DNA of 64,000 bases from assembly GCA_025655595.1 (NCBI GenBank), contig JAHXIO010000011.1:62001-126000 (forward strand). Direction: 5' to 3'. This document shows, one piece after another, positions 1-9,446 of this stretch. The notes under the pieces were generated by a model. That model saw only the letters and a list, made by a program, of their open reading frames with translations, searched no databases and had not been told where the DNA came from. A program made the translations under genes and the position numbers. The DNA comes from Candidatus Thiodiazotropha sp. (ex Monitilora ramsayi). Its GTDB lineage: Bacteria; Pseudomonadota; Gammaproteobacteria; Chromatiales; Chromatiaceae. The number at the start of each line of letters is the position of its first letter. Position 1 is the stretch's first letter.

Positions 1-627
1 ATACCGATTCAGTGGTGGCGATCTGTCGGCTCGACACATACCGCATTCGCTACCGAAACCTTCATCGATCAACTTTCGCATGAGGCAGGTATCGACCCAG
101 TCGAATACCGACGTCAGCTGTTGAAGGAGCATCCACGCCATCTCGGTGTACTCGATCTTGCCGTCAGGCAGAGCCAATGGGGTCAACCTATTTCATCGAA
201 TCGAGCTCGCGGTGTCGCCGTACATGAATCCTTCAACTCCTATGTCGCCATGGTCGCTGAAGTCACAGTCAACGATGACAAGAGCTATACGGTCGATCGT
301 GTCGACGTTGCCGTCGATTGTGGTATCGCAGTCAATCCCGATATCATCCGGGCACAAATGGAAGGCGGCCTCGGATTCGGTTTGAGTGCTGTGCTGACAA
401 GTGAGATCACGATAGACAATGGCGCAGTAGTACAATCAAACTTTCACGACTACACCGTACTTCGCGCCAACCAGATGCCGGACATCAGGGTACATATCGT
501 CCCATCCGCTGAAGCACCAACCGGGGTGGGTGAGCCCGCAACGCCGGTGATCGGCCCTGCCGTGGCAAACGCACTCTCATCCCTGACCGGCAAGACCTAT
601 CACCAGTTACCCATTCGAGCAGCATGA
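1..627 (+). CDS. Molybdopterin-dependent hydroxylase large subunit, C-terminal part (IorB-like)
   Basis: The reading frame is open from base 1, so the gene begins to the left of the window. The visible 208 residues match the C-terminal Mo-cofactor-binding part of the xanthine dehydrogenase family, closest in my reading to the isoquinoline 1-oxidoreductase beta-subunit group. The block WWRSVGSTHTAFATETFIDQ lies at the very start, and GVGEPATPVIGPAVANAL near the end holds the conserved active-site GVGE. Family members hydroxylate N-heterocycles or oxidise aldehydes with electrons leaving through a 2Fe-2S partner. The downstream XdhC and MocA-like genes overlap by 4 bases each, which supports a Mo-enzyme operon. 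The substrate cannot be told. Confidence 0.88.
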   Translation: MPIQWWRSVGSTHTAFATETFIDQLSHEAGIDPVEYRRQLLKEHPRHLGVLDLAVRQSQWGQPISSNRARGVAVHESFNSYVAMVAEVTVNDDKSYTVDRVDVAVDCGIAVNPDIIRAQMEGGLGFGLSAVLTSEITIDNGAVVQSNFHDYTVLRANQMPDIRVHIVPSAEAPTGVGEPATPVIGPAVANALSSLTGKTYHQLPIRAA

Positions 628-1586
628 GTGAACATACTTCCGATTACGGGAGCGATTTTGAAGTACTGAGCGCCCTGAACAGCTGGACCGAGAATGGCGA
701 TACCGGCGCTCTGGTGACAGTACTGAGAACCTGGGGATCATCGCCGCGACCGCCAGGTTCTCTACTCGCCATTCGTCAACGTGACGGAGAGATGGCGGGG
801 TCGGTCTCCGGCGGTTGTGTCGAGGCCGACCTGGTTGATCGCTATCTCAATCGACAACTGGCCGATTGCCCGACGACACTTGATTACGGTGTCGACCCGG
901 CGGGGAGCGCTCGCTTCGGACTACCCTGCGGTGGACAGCTGGAGCTGTTGGTTGAAGAACCGAAAGCGGATGCGCTGCAGCCGATAATCGATGCCATGGC
1001 GCAAGGTCGTCTCGTAGAGCGCCGTGTCTCCCTGTCGACGGGAAAAGCCAGTCTTCATCAGCCGGGCGGTGAGGAGGAGTTCCTACTCCGTGACGCCACT
1101 GTCTATAAGCGCTTCGGACCCCATTGGCAGCTGCTCCTCATCGGCGCAGGACAGATTGCCGACAACCTGTCACGCATCGCCTTGACCCTCGGCTTCGGCA
1201 TCCTGGTTTGTGATCCGCGAGAGTCTTTTACCTGTCACATCGAGGGTGTAAAGCTGTCTCGTGACATGCCGGACGACAAGGTCAATGATCTGCGCGATCA
1301 ACATCGCACTGCGATAATCACGTTGGCACATGATCCCAAGTTGGACGATATGGCCTTGATGGAGGCATTAAGGGGAGATTTTTTCTATGTTGGCGCACTC
1401 GGCTCAAAGCGGACATCCGCAGCCCGCAACAAACGCCTTTTAAGCCTTGGCCTGTCTGAGAGACAGATAGAGACATTGCGGGCACCAGTCGGTATCGACA
1501 TCGGCAGCCAGACGCCCCCTGAAATTGCTGTGGCAATCGCTGCCGACCTGGTTGCGGCGCGCCATGGCGTCAAGTCATCTCAATGA
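624..1586 (+). CDS. xdhC: XdhC/CoxI family Mo-enzyme maturation protein
   Basis: 320 residues. The N-terminal XdhC/CoxI domain shows the family signature GSVSGGCVEADL near residue 55. A C-terminal Rossmann-like domain follows, with a GAGQIA nucleotide-binding turn near residue 175 and a late GIDIGSQTPPEIAVAIAADL segment. XdhC-type proteins bind molybdenum cofactor, help insert its terminal sulfido ligand and deliver it to hydroxylases of the xanthine dehydrogenase family. The ATG overlaps the upstream stop (ATGA), so it is translationally coupled to the hydroxylase subunit, which is its likely client. It overlaps the next gene in the same way. Confidence 0.92.
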   Translation: MSEHTSDYGSDFEVLSALNSWTENGDTGALVTVLRTWGSSPRPPGSLLAIRQRDGEMAGSVSGGCVEADLVDRYLNRQLADCPTTLDYGVDPAGSARFGLPCGGQLELLVEEPKADALQPIIDAMAQGRLVERRVSLSTGKASLHQPGGEEEFLLRDATVYKRFGPHWQLLLIGAGQIADNLSRIALTLGFGILVCDPRESFTCHIEGVKLSRDMPDDKVNDLRDQHRTAIITLAHDPKLDDMALMEALRGDFFYVGALGSKRTSAARNKRLLSLGLSERQIETLRAPVGIDIGSQTPPEIAVAIAADLVAARHGVKSSQ

Positions 1587-2179
1587 AGAGCATCGGCCTC
1601 CTGCTGGCTGCCGGCAAGAGCCAACGCTTCGGCAGTGACAAACGTCTGCAGCGTCTCCCCGGAGGCGATACATTACTCATTCACAGTGCAAAGATATTGC
1701 ACAAGGCTGTTGATGATGTATTGGTCGTTCTCGACCCCGAAGACGAAAAGCTGGTTGAGGGCCTTGAACGCATAGCCGTTCGCCACTGTTTCAATTCTCA
1801 AGCGGATGAAGGCATAGGGAGCAGTATCAGCTATGGAGTGAAAACCTCACTGGACGCCGATGCGTGGCTGGTGATGCCCGCTGACCTGCCACTGCTTAGG
1901 ATAGACACTATCCAACGCGTACTGTCAGCATTGTCCCCTGAGGGAGCGGTAGTCCCTGTCTGTCATGGCTCACGGGGACACCCTGTTGCTTTTTCCAGGC
2001 GCTTTGTCGCTGAACTGACGGCACTCACCGGCAGTACGGGCGGACGCTCGATTCTACAACGACACAATCGGGACGTAACCTGGTTAAACGTCCATGATCC
2101 TGGAATTTATCGGGATATGGATACATTAAAAGACCAGCAGTCTCTCTTGCGGTTTATCAATGGTGATTACATTTCATAA
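1583..2179 (+). CDS. mocA: MocA-like molybdenum cofactor nucleotidyltransferase
   Basis: 198 residues with the MobA-like NTP-transferase fold. The N-terminal LLAAGKSQRFGSDK loop (residues 6-20) is the nucleotide-binding signature, MPADLPLL near residue 97 is the metal-binding segment, and GHPVAF near 135 is typical of MocA. MocA transfers CMP to Mo-molybdopterin to make the cytosine dinucleotide cofactor used by xanthine-oxidase-family enzymes. That fits its place as the third gene of the overlapping operon with the hydroxylase and XdhC. A MobA (GMP) role is less likely in this context. Confidence 0.88.
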   Translation: MKSIGLLLAAGKSQRFGSDKRLQRLPGGDTLLIHSAKILHKAVDDVLVVLDPEDEKLVEGLERIAVRHCFNSQADEGIGSSISYGVKTSLDADAWLVMPADLPLLRIDTIQRVLSALSPEGAVVPVCHGSRGHPVAFSRRFVAELTALTGSTGGRSILQRHNRDVTWLNVHDPGIYRDMDTLKDQQSLLRFINGDYIS

Positions 2180-2511
2180 TGACAGAATATGACATACCGC
2201 TCATACATCGGATCTCGTTGATGTATGAGACTGTTTTCTATCAAAATCAAATCCATAGATGCGTATCGGATGGCGGTATGCACTGGAACCTAGCAAAACT
2301 CCACGACTCATTCCGAAATAGCGCGCCTTCCTTCAGCAATCACTTACACAAATTATGGGAAATGAAATCAACCAGTCGACCCAGCAAGTGGAACTTGACG
2401 TAGGAGATAAAGTCATCTCTCATGTTGTATTAGCACAAAGCAATGGCAGGAGAGATCCGCTCCTGGCCATCCACCCTGTGCACTCCCGAATCAAGCACGG
2501 ATGTTAACCGT
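2180..2511. other. Intergenic stretch without a convincing gene
   Basis: This AT-richer stretch separates the Mo-hydroxylase operon from the RND pair. A 74-codon plus-strand frame (2179-2403) starts on the MocA stop codon, but it has no recognisable motif and poor coding character. I see no clear terminator hairpin. Confidence 0.4.
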
Positions 2512-3636
2512 ATGTTAAAGAAACTGGTCTTAACCTTGATAGGTCTGGCGATCCTTATTGGTGTGCCGACCCTCATCAAGCTGAAGCAATTCGAAACCAT
2601 GGGGGCTGCGCAGATGGAGATGCCGCCCGAAACAGTGACCTCCGACAAAGTCCGTAGGGATCGCTGGCCAAACTCTGTCAGTGCCACCGGCTCTTTGGTC
2701 GCGGTACAGGGCGTGACCGTCAGCACCGAGCTGGGCGGCAAGGTCGAGGAGATTACCTTCGAGTCTGGTGATCGGGTTAAGGCCGGCGATCTGCTTGTCC
2801 GCATCGATGTCTCCGCCGAGGTGGCACAACTCCGCTCAGCCGAGGCCGCGGCCAAGCTGGCCCGCATCAATCTCGACCGGAGTCGGGATCTGCGCGCCAA
2901 CAAGACCGTCTCCCAGGCCGATCTGGATACTGCAGAGGCCAACTTCAAGCAGGCTAACGCCCAGGTCGACAATGTGCGCGCTACCATCGGTAAGAAGACC
3001 CTGCGCGCGCCTTTCGCCGGTCAACTGGGCATACGTCAGGTCAATCTGGGGCAGATCATCGATCAGGGCACCCCCGTTGTAACCCTGCAGACCATCGACC
3101 CGATCTATGTGGACTTCTCCCTGCCCCAGCGCCAGTTCTCTATCCTCTCATCCGGCACCGAAGTGCGCGTCACCACCGATGCGGCGCCCGACCAGGTATT
3201 TAGTGGCAAGATCATTGCCGTCAATCCAGAGGTCGACGAAATGACCCGCAGCGTGCGTGCCCGGGCCACCCTCTCCAACGCGGAAGAGCTACTCCGTCCC
3301 GGTATGTTCGCCAACGTGGAGGTGGTGCTCTCGGACGAGGATGAGGTCCTCGCCATCCCGGCAACAGCGGTGCTCTACGCCCCGTACGGCGACACGGTGT
3401 TTGTGATCGACGAGGTGGAGGATGAATCGAGCGGAGAGAAACAGCAAGTGCTGCGTCAGCAGATCGTTCGCCTGGGTGATACCCGGGGCGATTTTGTCGC
3501 AGTGGAGACAGGATTGAAGGAGGGCGAGAGCGTGGTCACTAGTGGCGTCTTCAAGCTGCGGCCGAAGATGTCGGTGGTCGTCGACAACAGCCTCGCACTC
3601 GATGCAAAGATGGCGCCAACACCCGCCAATGAATAA
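2512..3636 (+). CDS. RND efflux periplasmic adaptor (membrane fusion protein)
   Basis: About 374 residues. The N-terminus has a hydrophobic anchor (LVLTLIGLAILIGVPTLI), then a lipoyl-like half ending DRVKAGDLLVRID. A helical hairpin rich in Ala/Leu follows, then a second lipoyl half (RAPFAGQLGI...NLGQIIDQGTPVV) and a beta-barrel domain with RPGMFANVEVVL. These adaptors bridge an inner-membrane RND pump to an outer-membrane channel. The frame also allows a start at 2443, but the 23 extra residues are not signal-like, so I chose the ATG at 2512 directly before the anchor; neither start has a strong Shine-Dalgarno. The pump follows 47 bases downstream. No outer-membrane factor is in the window. 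Confidence 0.9.
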   Translation: MLKKLVLTLIGLAILIGVPTLIKLKQFETMGAAQMEMPPETVTSDKVRRDRWPNSVSATGSLVAVQGVTVSTELGGKVEEITFESGDRVKAGDLLVRIDVSAEVAQLRSAEAAAKLARINLDRSRDLRANKTVSQADLDTAEANFKQANAQVDNVRATIGKKTLRAPFAGQLGIRQVNLGQIIDQGTPVVTLQTIDPIYVDFSLPQRQFSILSSGTEVRVTTDAAPDQVFSGKIIAVNPEVDEMTRSVRARATLSNAEELLRPGMFANVEVVLSDEDEVLAIPATAVLYAPYGDTVFVIDEVEDESSGEKQQVLRQQIVRLGDTRGDFVAVETGLKEGESVVTSGVFKLRPKMSVVVDNSLALDAKMAPTPANE

Positions 3637-3683
3637 CCGGGCTGCCACTTCGCAACAATGAACGCCTATCTAAGGAAACACCC

Positions 3684-6600
3684 ATGGGCAGGATGAAAGC
3701 CTTTACCGACCTGTTTATCCAGCGACCTGTGCTGGCGATCGTGGTCAATCTGTTGATCGTCATCGCAGGCTTTCAAGCCTGGAACAGTCTCAACATCCGT
3801 CAGTATCCGCGTAGCGACAACGCCACGATCAACATCTCCACCGTCTATGTGGGTGCCAGCGCGGAACTGGTACGCGGTTTCATCACCACACCGCTGGAAC
3901 AGGCCATCGCCTCGGCCGACGGTATCGACTACATCGAGTCTAAGAGCCTGCAAGGCTTCTCCATGATCAACGCCCGCCTTAAGCTCAACTACGAGCCCAC
4001 CAAGGCACTGGCGGAGATCACCGCCAAGGTGAACCAGGTGCGCAACGACCTGCCGGCTGAGGCCCAGGTGCCGGCGCTGTCGATCCAGTCCGCGGACTCC
4101 GAGTTCGCCTCCGCCTATATCAGCTTCTCCTCCGAGATCCTCTCTCAGGCGGAGATCACCGACTACCTCATCCGCGTAATACAGCCGCAACTGGCCGCGG
4201 TCGCCGGCGTACAGCGCGCCGAAATACTCGGTGCCCGCACTTTTGCCATGCGTATCTGGCTCAAACCGGACAAGATGGCCGCGCTGCATGTCAGCCCGGC
4301 GCAGGTACGACAGGCCCTGGCGGCCAATAATTTTCTCGCCGCCGTCGGGACTACAAAGGGCGCCTTGGTCCAGGTCAATCTGACTGCCAATACCGATCTA
4401 CATTCGGTGGAGGAGTTTGAACGCCTGGTGATCCTGCACGAGGGGGACAGCATCGTGCGCCTGCGGGATGTGGCCGATGTCACCCTCGGCGCCGAGGACT
4501 ACGACACCTCTGTGCGCTACCTGGGCCAGACGGCCGTCTTCATGGGCATTTTTCCCTTGCCCAACGCCAATACCATCGATGTTATCAAGCGCGTGAGTAC
4601 CGAGATCGATGTCATCGAGAAGGACCTGCCCGCCGGCCTTGAGGTTAAGATCGGTTACGATGCATCGGAGTACATCGCCAACGCCATCACCGAGGTCACC
4701 AAGACCCTGGGCGACACACTGCTGATCGTCATCGTCGTCATCTTCCTCTTTCTCGGTTCGCTGCGCTCGGCCCTGGTGCCGACCATTGCGATACCGGTCT
4801 CCCTGATCGGCAGTATCTTTCTGATGCAGATCTTCGGCTTCACCCTCAACCTGCTCACCCTGCTGGCGATCGTACTCTCAGTGGGCCTGGTAGTGGACGA
4901 CGCTATCGTTGTGGTGGAGAACATCGAACGCCATCTGCGGGAGGGCCGCAGCAAGCGCGAGGCGGCACTGCTGGGCGCACGCGAACTGGTGGGACCGGTC
5001 ATCGCCATGACCATCACCCTGGCGGCGGTCTACATGCCGATCGCGCTGCAGGGGGGCCTCACTGGCGCCCTCTTCCGTGAGTTCGCCCTCACCCTGGCAG
5101 GCACTGTGACCATTTCGGGTATCGTAGCATTGACTCTCTCACCGATGATGTCATCCCATATGCTGCGAAGTGCCGCAGACGAAGAGCGCGGCTTCACCGG
5201 CTGGGTCAACCATCACTTCGACCGTCTGCGTCAGACCTACGGTCGCCTCATCGGCAACACCCTGAAGGCTCGCCCCTTCGTCTACGCGATCTGGCTCGCC
5301 ATCGCCCTGGCGGCCATTCCGCTCTACAACATGTCACCGAAGGAACTCGCTCCCGGTGAAGACCAGAGTGTGATCTTCGGCATTATCAATGCCCCCGCCA
5401 ACGCCACCGCCAATCAGAAAGCCTTCTTCGGCAAGGCGGTGGAGGACGTCTTCCTCAGCACACCCGAGGTCGACCTTACCTTCCAGATTCTGCTCGCCCC
5501 TTCCGTTGGCGCCCTCTACGACACTGACGGCTTCTCCGGCATGGTGGTCAAGCCCTGGAAGGAACCGCGGGAGCGCACGGTGTTCGAGATCCTGCCGGAG
5601 ATCCAGGGTAGGCTGTCACAGGTGCCCGGTTTCCAGATTTTCGCCACCACACCTCCCGCGCTACCGGGCGGCAGCAACTTCCCTATCGAGTTCATCATCT
5701 CCTCGACTGCGGATGCGGAGCGGCTGCTCGACTTCGCCCAGCAGTTACAGGGCAAGGCAATGGCCAGCGGGATGTTCCTCTTTCCGCCGCAGATCGACCT
5801 AAAATATGACCAGCCCCAGGCCCAGGTCGTGCTGGACCGAGATAAGATCGGCGTTCTCGGGCTCAATCTCAACCAGGTCGGCAGCGACATGGCGGCGGCC
5901 CTGGGCGGCGATTACGTCAACCGCTTCAATATCGCCGGCCGCAGCTACAAGGTGATTCCACAGATCGAACGTTCCCAGCGGCTCAATCCGGATCAACTTA
6001 CCGACATCTACATCAACGGCCCCGAAGGGGAACTGATACCGCTGAGCAGCGTGGCTCACATCGAGAACAAAACGGTGCCCCGCTCCCTCAACCGTTTCCA
6101 GCAGCTCAACTCGGTGAAGCTGTCGGGCATGAGCAACCGCACCCTCGACGAGGCACTCACGGTACTGGAAGAGGCGGCACAGGAGATCCTGCCCCCCGGC
6201 TACTCCGTCGACTACACCGGAGAATCACGCCAGCTGCGCCAAGAGGGCAACAAGTTCCTGCCCGCCTTCGTGCTCGCCATCGTATTGATCTTCATGGCGC
6301 TGTCGGTTCAGTTCAACTCCTTCCGTGATCCTCTGATCATCCTCTTTGGATCAGTGCCACTGGCCATGTTCGGCGCCCTGCTCTTCACCTTCCTGAAGAT
6401 GCCTGACCCTAACATGCCCTTCTGGACCAGCGGCTGGACCACCACCCTCAACATCTACGCCCAAGTGGGTCTGGTCACCCTGGTCGGACTGATTGCAAAG
6501 AACGGTATCCTCATCGTCGAATTCGCCAACAAGCTGCAGGAGCAGGGATTGTCGAAGATCGACGCTGTGCGAGAGGCGGCAATGACCCGTCTGCGTCCGG

Positions 6601-6851
6601 TATTGATGACGACCGTAGCAACAGTCGCCGGTCATTTCCCTCTCATACTGGTGACGGGCGCCGGTGCTGCCGCACGTAACTCGATCGGCCTGGTACTGGT
6701 TGGCGGCATGGCCATCGGCACCCTTTTCACTCTCTTTGTTCTACCGTCTATCTATGTTCTTCTGGCAAAAGAACATAACGCCGAGCCGATTGACGACGAA
6801 GATATTTCTGCAACCGCAGACGGCGTTTCACCTGCTCTCAGTAATAAGTGA
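3684..6851 (+). CDS. RND (HAE1/AcrB-type) efflux permease
   Basis: 1055 residues, the usual length of hydrophobe/amphiphile RND pumps. It has a first transmembrane helix after residue 10, a large periplasmic loop, a membrane block around residues 340-480, a second periplasmic loop and a final block from about 870 to 1035. The segment VGLVVDDAIVVVENIERH (around residue 410) carries the adjacent aspartates of the proton relay. GLIAKNGILIVEFAN near 945 is the matching conserved segment of the second half. A Shine-Dalgarno-like AAGGAA lies upstream of the start. It forms an operon with the adaptor and should export drugs, solvents or bile-like compounds by proton antiport; the substrate is not readable. 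Confidence 0.94.
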   Translation: MGRMKAFTDLFIQRPVLAIVVNLLIVIAGFQAWNSLNIRQYPRSDNATINISTVYVGASAELVRGFITTPLEQAIASADGIDYIESKSLQGFSMINARLKLNYEPTKALAEITAKVNQVRNDLPAEAQVPALSIQSADSEFASAYISFSSEILSQAEITDYLIRVIQPQLAAVAGVQRAEILGARTFAMRIWLKPDKMAALHVSPAQVRQALAANNFLAAVGTTKGALVQVNLTANTDLHSVEEFERLVILHEGDSIVRLRDVADVTLGAEDYDTSVRYLGQTAVFMGIFPLPNANTIDVIKRVSTEIDVIEKDLPAGLEVKIGYDASEYIANAITEVTKTLGDTLLIVIVVIFLFLGSLRSALVPTIAIPVSLIGSIFLMQIFGFTLNLLTLLAIVLSVGLVVDDAIVVVENIERHLREGRSKREAALLGARELVGPVIAMTITLAAVYMPIALQGGLTGALFREFALTLAGTVTISGIVALTLSPMMSSHMLRSAADEERGFTGWVNHHFDRLRQTYGRLIGNTLKARPFVYAIWLAIALAAIPLYNMSPKELAPGEDQSVIFGIINAPANATANQKAFFGKAVEDVFLSTPEVDLTFQILLAPSVGALYDTDGFSGMVVKPWKEPRERTVFEILPEIQGRLSQVPGFQIFATTPPALPGGSNFPIEFIISSTADAERLLDFAQQLQGKAMASGMFLFPPQIDLKYDQPQAQVVLDRDKIGVLGLNLNQVGSDMAAALGGDYVNRFNIAGRSYKVIPQIERSQRLNPDQLTDIYINGPEGELIPLSSVAHIENKTVPRSLNRFQQLNSVKLSGMSNRTLDEALTVLEEAAQEILPPGYSVDYTGESRQLRQEGNKFLPAFVLAIVLIFMALSVQFNSFRDPLIILFGSVPLAMFGALLFTFLKMPDPNMPFWTSGWTTTLNIYAQVGLVTLVGLIAKNGILIVEFANKLQEQGLSKIDAVREAAMTRLRPVLMTTVATVAGHFPLILVTGAGAAARNSIGLVLVGGMAIGTLFTLFVLPSIYVLLAKEHNAEPIDDEDISATADGVSPALSNK

Positions 6852-6911
6852 GCCCGGCATCCATACACGCTACGTCCACTCAATCTACGATTTCATAATC
6901 ACTAACAGATA

Positions 6912-6930
6912 GGTGGGGCACTGCCCCACC
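6912..6930 (+). terminator. Hairpin after the RND operon
   Basis: A perfect GC-rich stem, GGTGGGGC / GCCCCACC with a 3-base loop, lies 60 bases after the permease stop. The following bases (ATTTGC) are only weakly T-rich, so it may be a terminator or simply a palindromic intergenic repeat. Confidence 0.45.
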
Positions 6931-7041
6931 ATTTGCAATGGTTAGACAACCAAATCATCATGCGTCTCTACCGTAAATAACAAGCATGATTAACAACGCA
7001 AACATTCTCTACGAGTGGTACATCTCAGGTTGTCCAAATAG

Positions 7042-7785
7042 TTAACTTCCCTCCATCAAGTCAGCCTCTACGATATTGCTGGCGAAGTCGTGGTAAGCAG
7101 CGCCGATCTGCTTGGCCATAGCATCCGGAAATGCATGGAACTCTCCCACCTCAAGGGCATCGATAATCGCTTTGGGAACAAGTTCCGCTGGTTCCGCGAT
7201 TTCACCCAAGCCTGCATTTTTTGCCATATCTGTTGCAATAGGTCCAGGGTGCACACTGACCACATGGGTCCCCTGTTCCCGGAGAACGTCACGCAATCCT
7301 TGTGTAATGGAGTAAGACGCCGCCTTTGACGCCGAATAGGTCGCGAAGTCAGCAAAGTTCTTGATCGAGGCGAGGGAGTTGAGTTGAACCAGTGCACCAC
7401 CGCCGTTCGCTTTCAATAGGGGTGCGAACGCTTGAGCCATACGAATCAACCCATAGACATTGACTTCCATCTCATCCTGCATGGCCGCCACCGCATTGCT
7501 GGCCAATGGACTGGCAATATTCAGCATGCCGGCATTATTGATCACAATCTCGACGTCGCCGGCGAGCACTGCGGCGGCATTGATGCTGTCCGGGTCGTTC
7601 AAGTCGATACGCAACGGCACAATGCGGTTCCCATACTGCTCAACCAAAGGTTTAATTGTCTCCGGATTTCGTGCCGCTGCATAGATTTTGCTTGCGCCCA
7701 CTCGCAGAAACTCCTCAACGATACTCTTTCCAATGCCACGGTTGGCACCCGTCACCAAGACGATCCGATCTTTCACTGATTGCAT
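7042..7785 (-). CDS. Short-chain dehydrogenase/reductase
   Basis: 247 residues of the classical SDR fold. The N-terminal [10 protein letters not shown] cofactor loop is near residue 13 and NNAG near residue 86. The catalytic serine is in QLNSLAS and the catalytic pair in YSASKAA (Tyr-x3-Lys). SDRs of this type reduce or oxidise small carbonyls or alcohols with NAD(P)H; the substrate is unknown. The ATG at 7785 is preceded by AGGAG at good spacing. It is transcribed divergently from a TetR-family gene, and the 112-base gap holds two repressor-like dyads. That makes this gene the likely regulated target. Confidence 0.9.
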   Translation of the reverse strand: MQSVKDRIVLVTGANRGIGKSIVEEFLRVGASKIYAAARNPETIKPLVEQYGNRIVPLRIDLNDPDSINAAAVLAGDVEIVINNAGMLNIASPLASNAVAAMQDEMEVNVYGLIRMAQAFAPLLKANGGGALVQLNSLASIKNFADFATYSASKAASYSITQGLRDVLREQGTHVVSVHPGPIATDMAKNAGLGEIAEPAELVPKAIIDALEVGEFHAFPDAMAKQIGAAYHDFASNIVEADLMEGS

Positions 7786-7816
7786 GAGATGACTCCTAAT
7801 TTAGTTGGATACATAT

Positions 7817-7832
7817 TGTACCGTTCGGTACA
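7817..7832. promoter_or_regulatory. TetR-type operator, first copy
   Basis: TGTACCGTTCGGTACA has perfect 7-base arms around a TT centre. It lies between the divergent SDR and TetR genes, 28 bases from a near-identical dyad. Paired dyads between a TetR regulator and its neighbour are typical of autoregulated repressors; binding itself is inferred. Confidence 0.75.
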
Positions 7833-7844
7833 TATTTGAATTAT

Positions 7845-7860
7845 TATACCGATCGGTACA
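7845..7860. promoter_or_regulatory. TetR-type operator, second copy
   Basis: TATACCGATCGGTACA repeats the first dyad with one mismatch in the left arm. The 28-base centre-to-centre spacing places both sites on nearly the same helix face. It lies about 40 bases before the chosen start of the TetR gene, consistent with control of both divergent genes. Confidence 0.72.
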
Positions 7861-7897
7861 TAATGTCAAGAAGGAGTCTAATCTAGAAAGCGGTAGA

Positions 7898-8512
7898 ATG
7901 ATGAATGCAGGCAGGAAGAGAACTTTTGATAAATTTGATGCACTGGACAAGGCGATGCGTGTTTTCTGGGAAAATGGCTATTCAGGCACATCCGTGAATG
8001 ACCTGACTGAGGCACTCGGCATCAACAAACCCAGCCTATATGCAGCTTTCGGCAACAAAGAGCAACTATTTGCCACGGCACTGGAACACTACATGTCGCA
8101 CTACGGCACGCCGCTTATTGAACAGCTTACCCAACCTTCAGAGGCACCTTTCACTGAGCGTATTCGGGACTATATGTTGGGTATCATCGATCTGGTCAAC
8201 AATAAGGCATCACCCAAGGGGTGTCTCTTCGTGAAGAGCAGCTGCGAAGCGGGCGGCACAGCAATACCAGATGATGTTTCACTCACACTGCAGGCAATGA
8301 GATCGGTTAACGAACAGGCTTTGAGAAAGGTCATAGAAGCCGAACAGAAAAGAGGTCTCCTGTTGCAAACAGCTAAACCAAGGGATCTTGCAGAATACCT
8401 GTTGTCTGTGTTGTACGGTATCTCCGTTCTTGCGAGGCAAGGCAAGTCGCGTAGAGAGCTGGTCAGGGTCGTCGAAATCGCAATCAATGCCCTACCACTT
8501 CCTCAAAGTTAG
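7898..8512 (+). CDS. TetR/AcrR family transcriptional regulator
   Basis: 205 residues from the ATG at 7898. The N-terminal helix-turn-helix covers about residues 10-55: FWENGYSGTSVNDLTEALGI followed by KPSLYAAFGNKEQLF, a classic TetR DNA-binding block. The remaining helical domain binds an unknown ligand. The open frame extends 31 codons further upstream through the operator region, but that extension runs over the dyads and is not TetR-like, so the internal start is preferred. It is divergent from the SDR gene, which it probably represses together with itself through the two dyads. Confidence 0.9.
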   Translation: MMNAGRKRTFDKFDALDKAMRVFWENGYSGTSVNDLTEALGINKPSLYAAFGNKEQLFATALEHYMSHYGTPLIEQLTQPSEAPFTERIRDYMLGIIDLVNNKASPKGCLFVKSSCEAGGTAIPDDVSLTLQAMRSVNEQALRKVIEAEQKRGLLLQTAKPRDLAEYLLSVLYGISVLARQGKSRRELVRVVEIAINALPLPQS

Positions 8513-8926
8513 TACTGGAAAGCAAATTCGGCGGGATCGATTAGCTTGCAGTCGCAAACCACCTACAACAGAGGCAGATGGAATCAGATCTGCCTGAGCA
8601 TGATATTCAAGGTCTGTATCCAATTGCCGATCTGACGAGGCATCCCGACATGAAGACGGACGGGCTTGGCCTGGATCCAACCAGCCTGTACCAAGGCGGT
8701 GATGACACTCTCAAATCATCCGTATCGCTATTTACCTACAGCTAACAGCGGATCCTAAGCAGATACGACGACTTTAACAGGATGATGAGTAGCAGGAGAA
8801 CAATCTCTACTGACTGATTGCGATAAAACCCGTAACAAGGAAGATCTAACCACTTCTGGATATCATCTCGACGAAGACCGATAATTGTCTATCATCGACA
8901 GACGAACCACTTCGACAAAAGAGACC
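8513..8926. other. Intergenic stretch without a convincing gene
   Basis: About 410 bases between the TetR gene and greB. Only short out-of-context frames are present. I see no strong hairpin, tRNA or repeat here. Confidence 0.4.
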
Positions 8927-9427
8927 ATGGGACGCTATCGCCCCCCCGCTCCACCCAAATCGCCTTATATCACTGCACTAGGCTATGAACGCCTCAGGGA
9001 GGAGGAGCAGGCGCTATGGATACGTCGTCGGGATGTCACAAAGGCATTATCAGCCGCGGCCGCCGAGGGAGACCGTTCCGAGAATGCGGAGTACATCTAT
9101 CGCAAAAAGGAGCTGCGGGAAATCGACCGTCGTATCCGCTATCTACAAAAACGACTACCCAGTCTCAAGGTAGTGGAGGAACCCCCGACCAATCCCGAAC
9201 AGGTCTTCTTTGCCGCCTGGGTCAAACTGGAGGCGGAAGACGGCACCATCTCGGAATACCGTATCGTCGGCCCGGATGAAATTGACCATCAACCAGAGTA
9301 TATCAGTATGGATTCTCCCCTTGCGAGAGCCCTTCTTAAGCGGCTGAGGGATGACGAGGTCAAGGTCGAGACACCCGGTGGCGAGACCCTCTACTGGGTA
9401 CTCGAGATCAGATATGAGACAGAGTAG
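8927..9427 (+). CDS. greB: Transcription elongation factor GreB
   Basis: 166 residues from the ATG at 8927; a TTG 42 bases upstream is also in frame but adds a non-conserved tail. The N-terminal coiled coil contains EGDRSENAEYIYRKKELRE, whose acidic tip residues (D and E of GDRSENAEY) reach into RNA polymerase. The C-terminal FKBP-like domain ends with the conserved ...ETLYWVLEIRYE. GreB stimulates transcript cleavage by backtracked RNA polymerase. The Y-rich, basic 'KKELREIDRRIRYL' helix and the 160-residue length separate GreB from GreA only moderately, but the overall match is to GreB. Confidence 0.9.
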   Translation: MGRYRPPAPPKSPYITALGYERLREEEQALWIRRRDVTKALSAAAAEGDRSENAEYIYRKKELREIDRRIRYLQKRLPSLKVVEEPPTNPEQVFFAAWVKLEAEDGTISEYRIVGPDEIDHQPEYISMDSPLARALLKRLRDDEVKVETPGGETLYWVLEIRYETE

Positions 9428-9446
9428 ATCCAGCTGATGCTATCGC

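Noticed and set aside
2179-2403. 74-codon frame starting on the mocA stop codon
   Set aside because: TAATG overlap is suggestive of coupling, but the residues show no domain or coding character.
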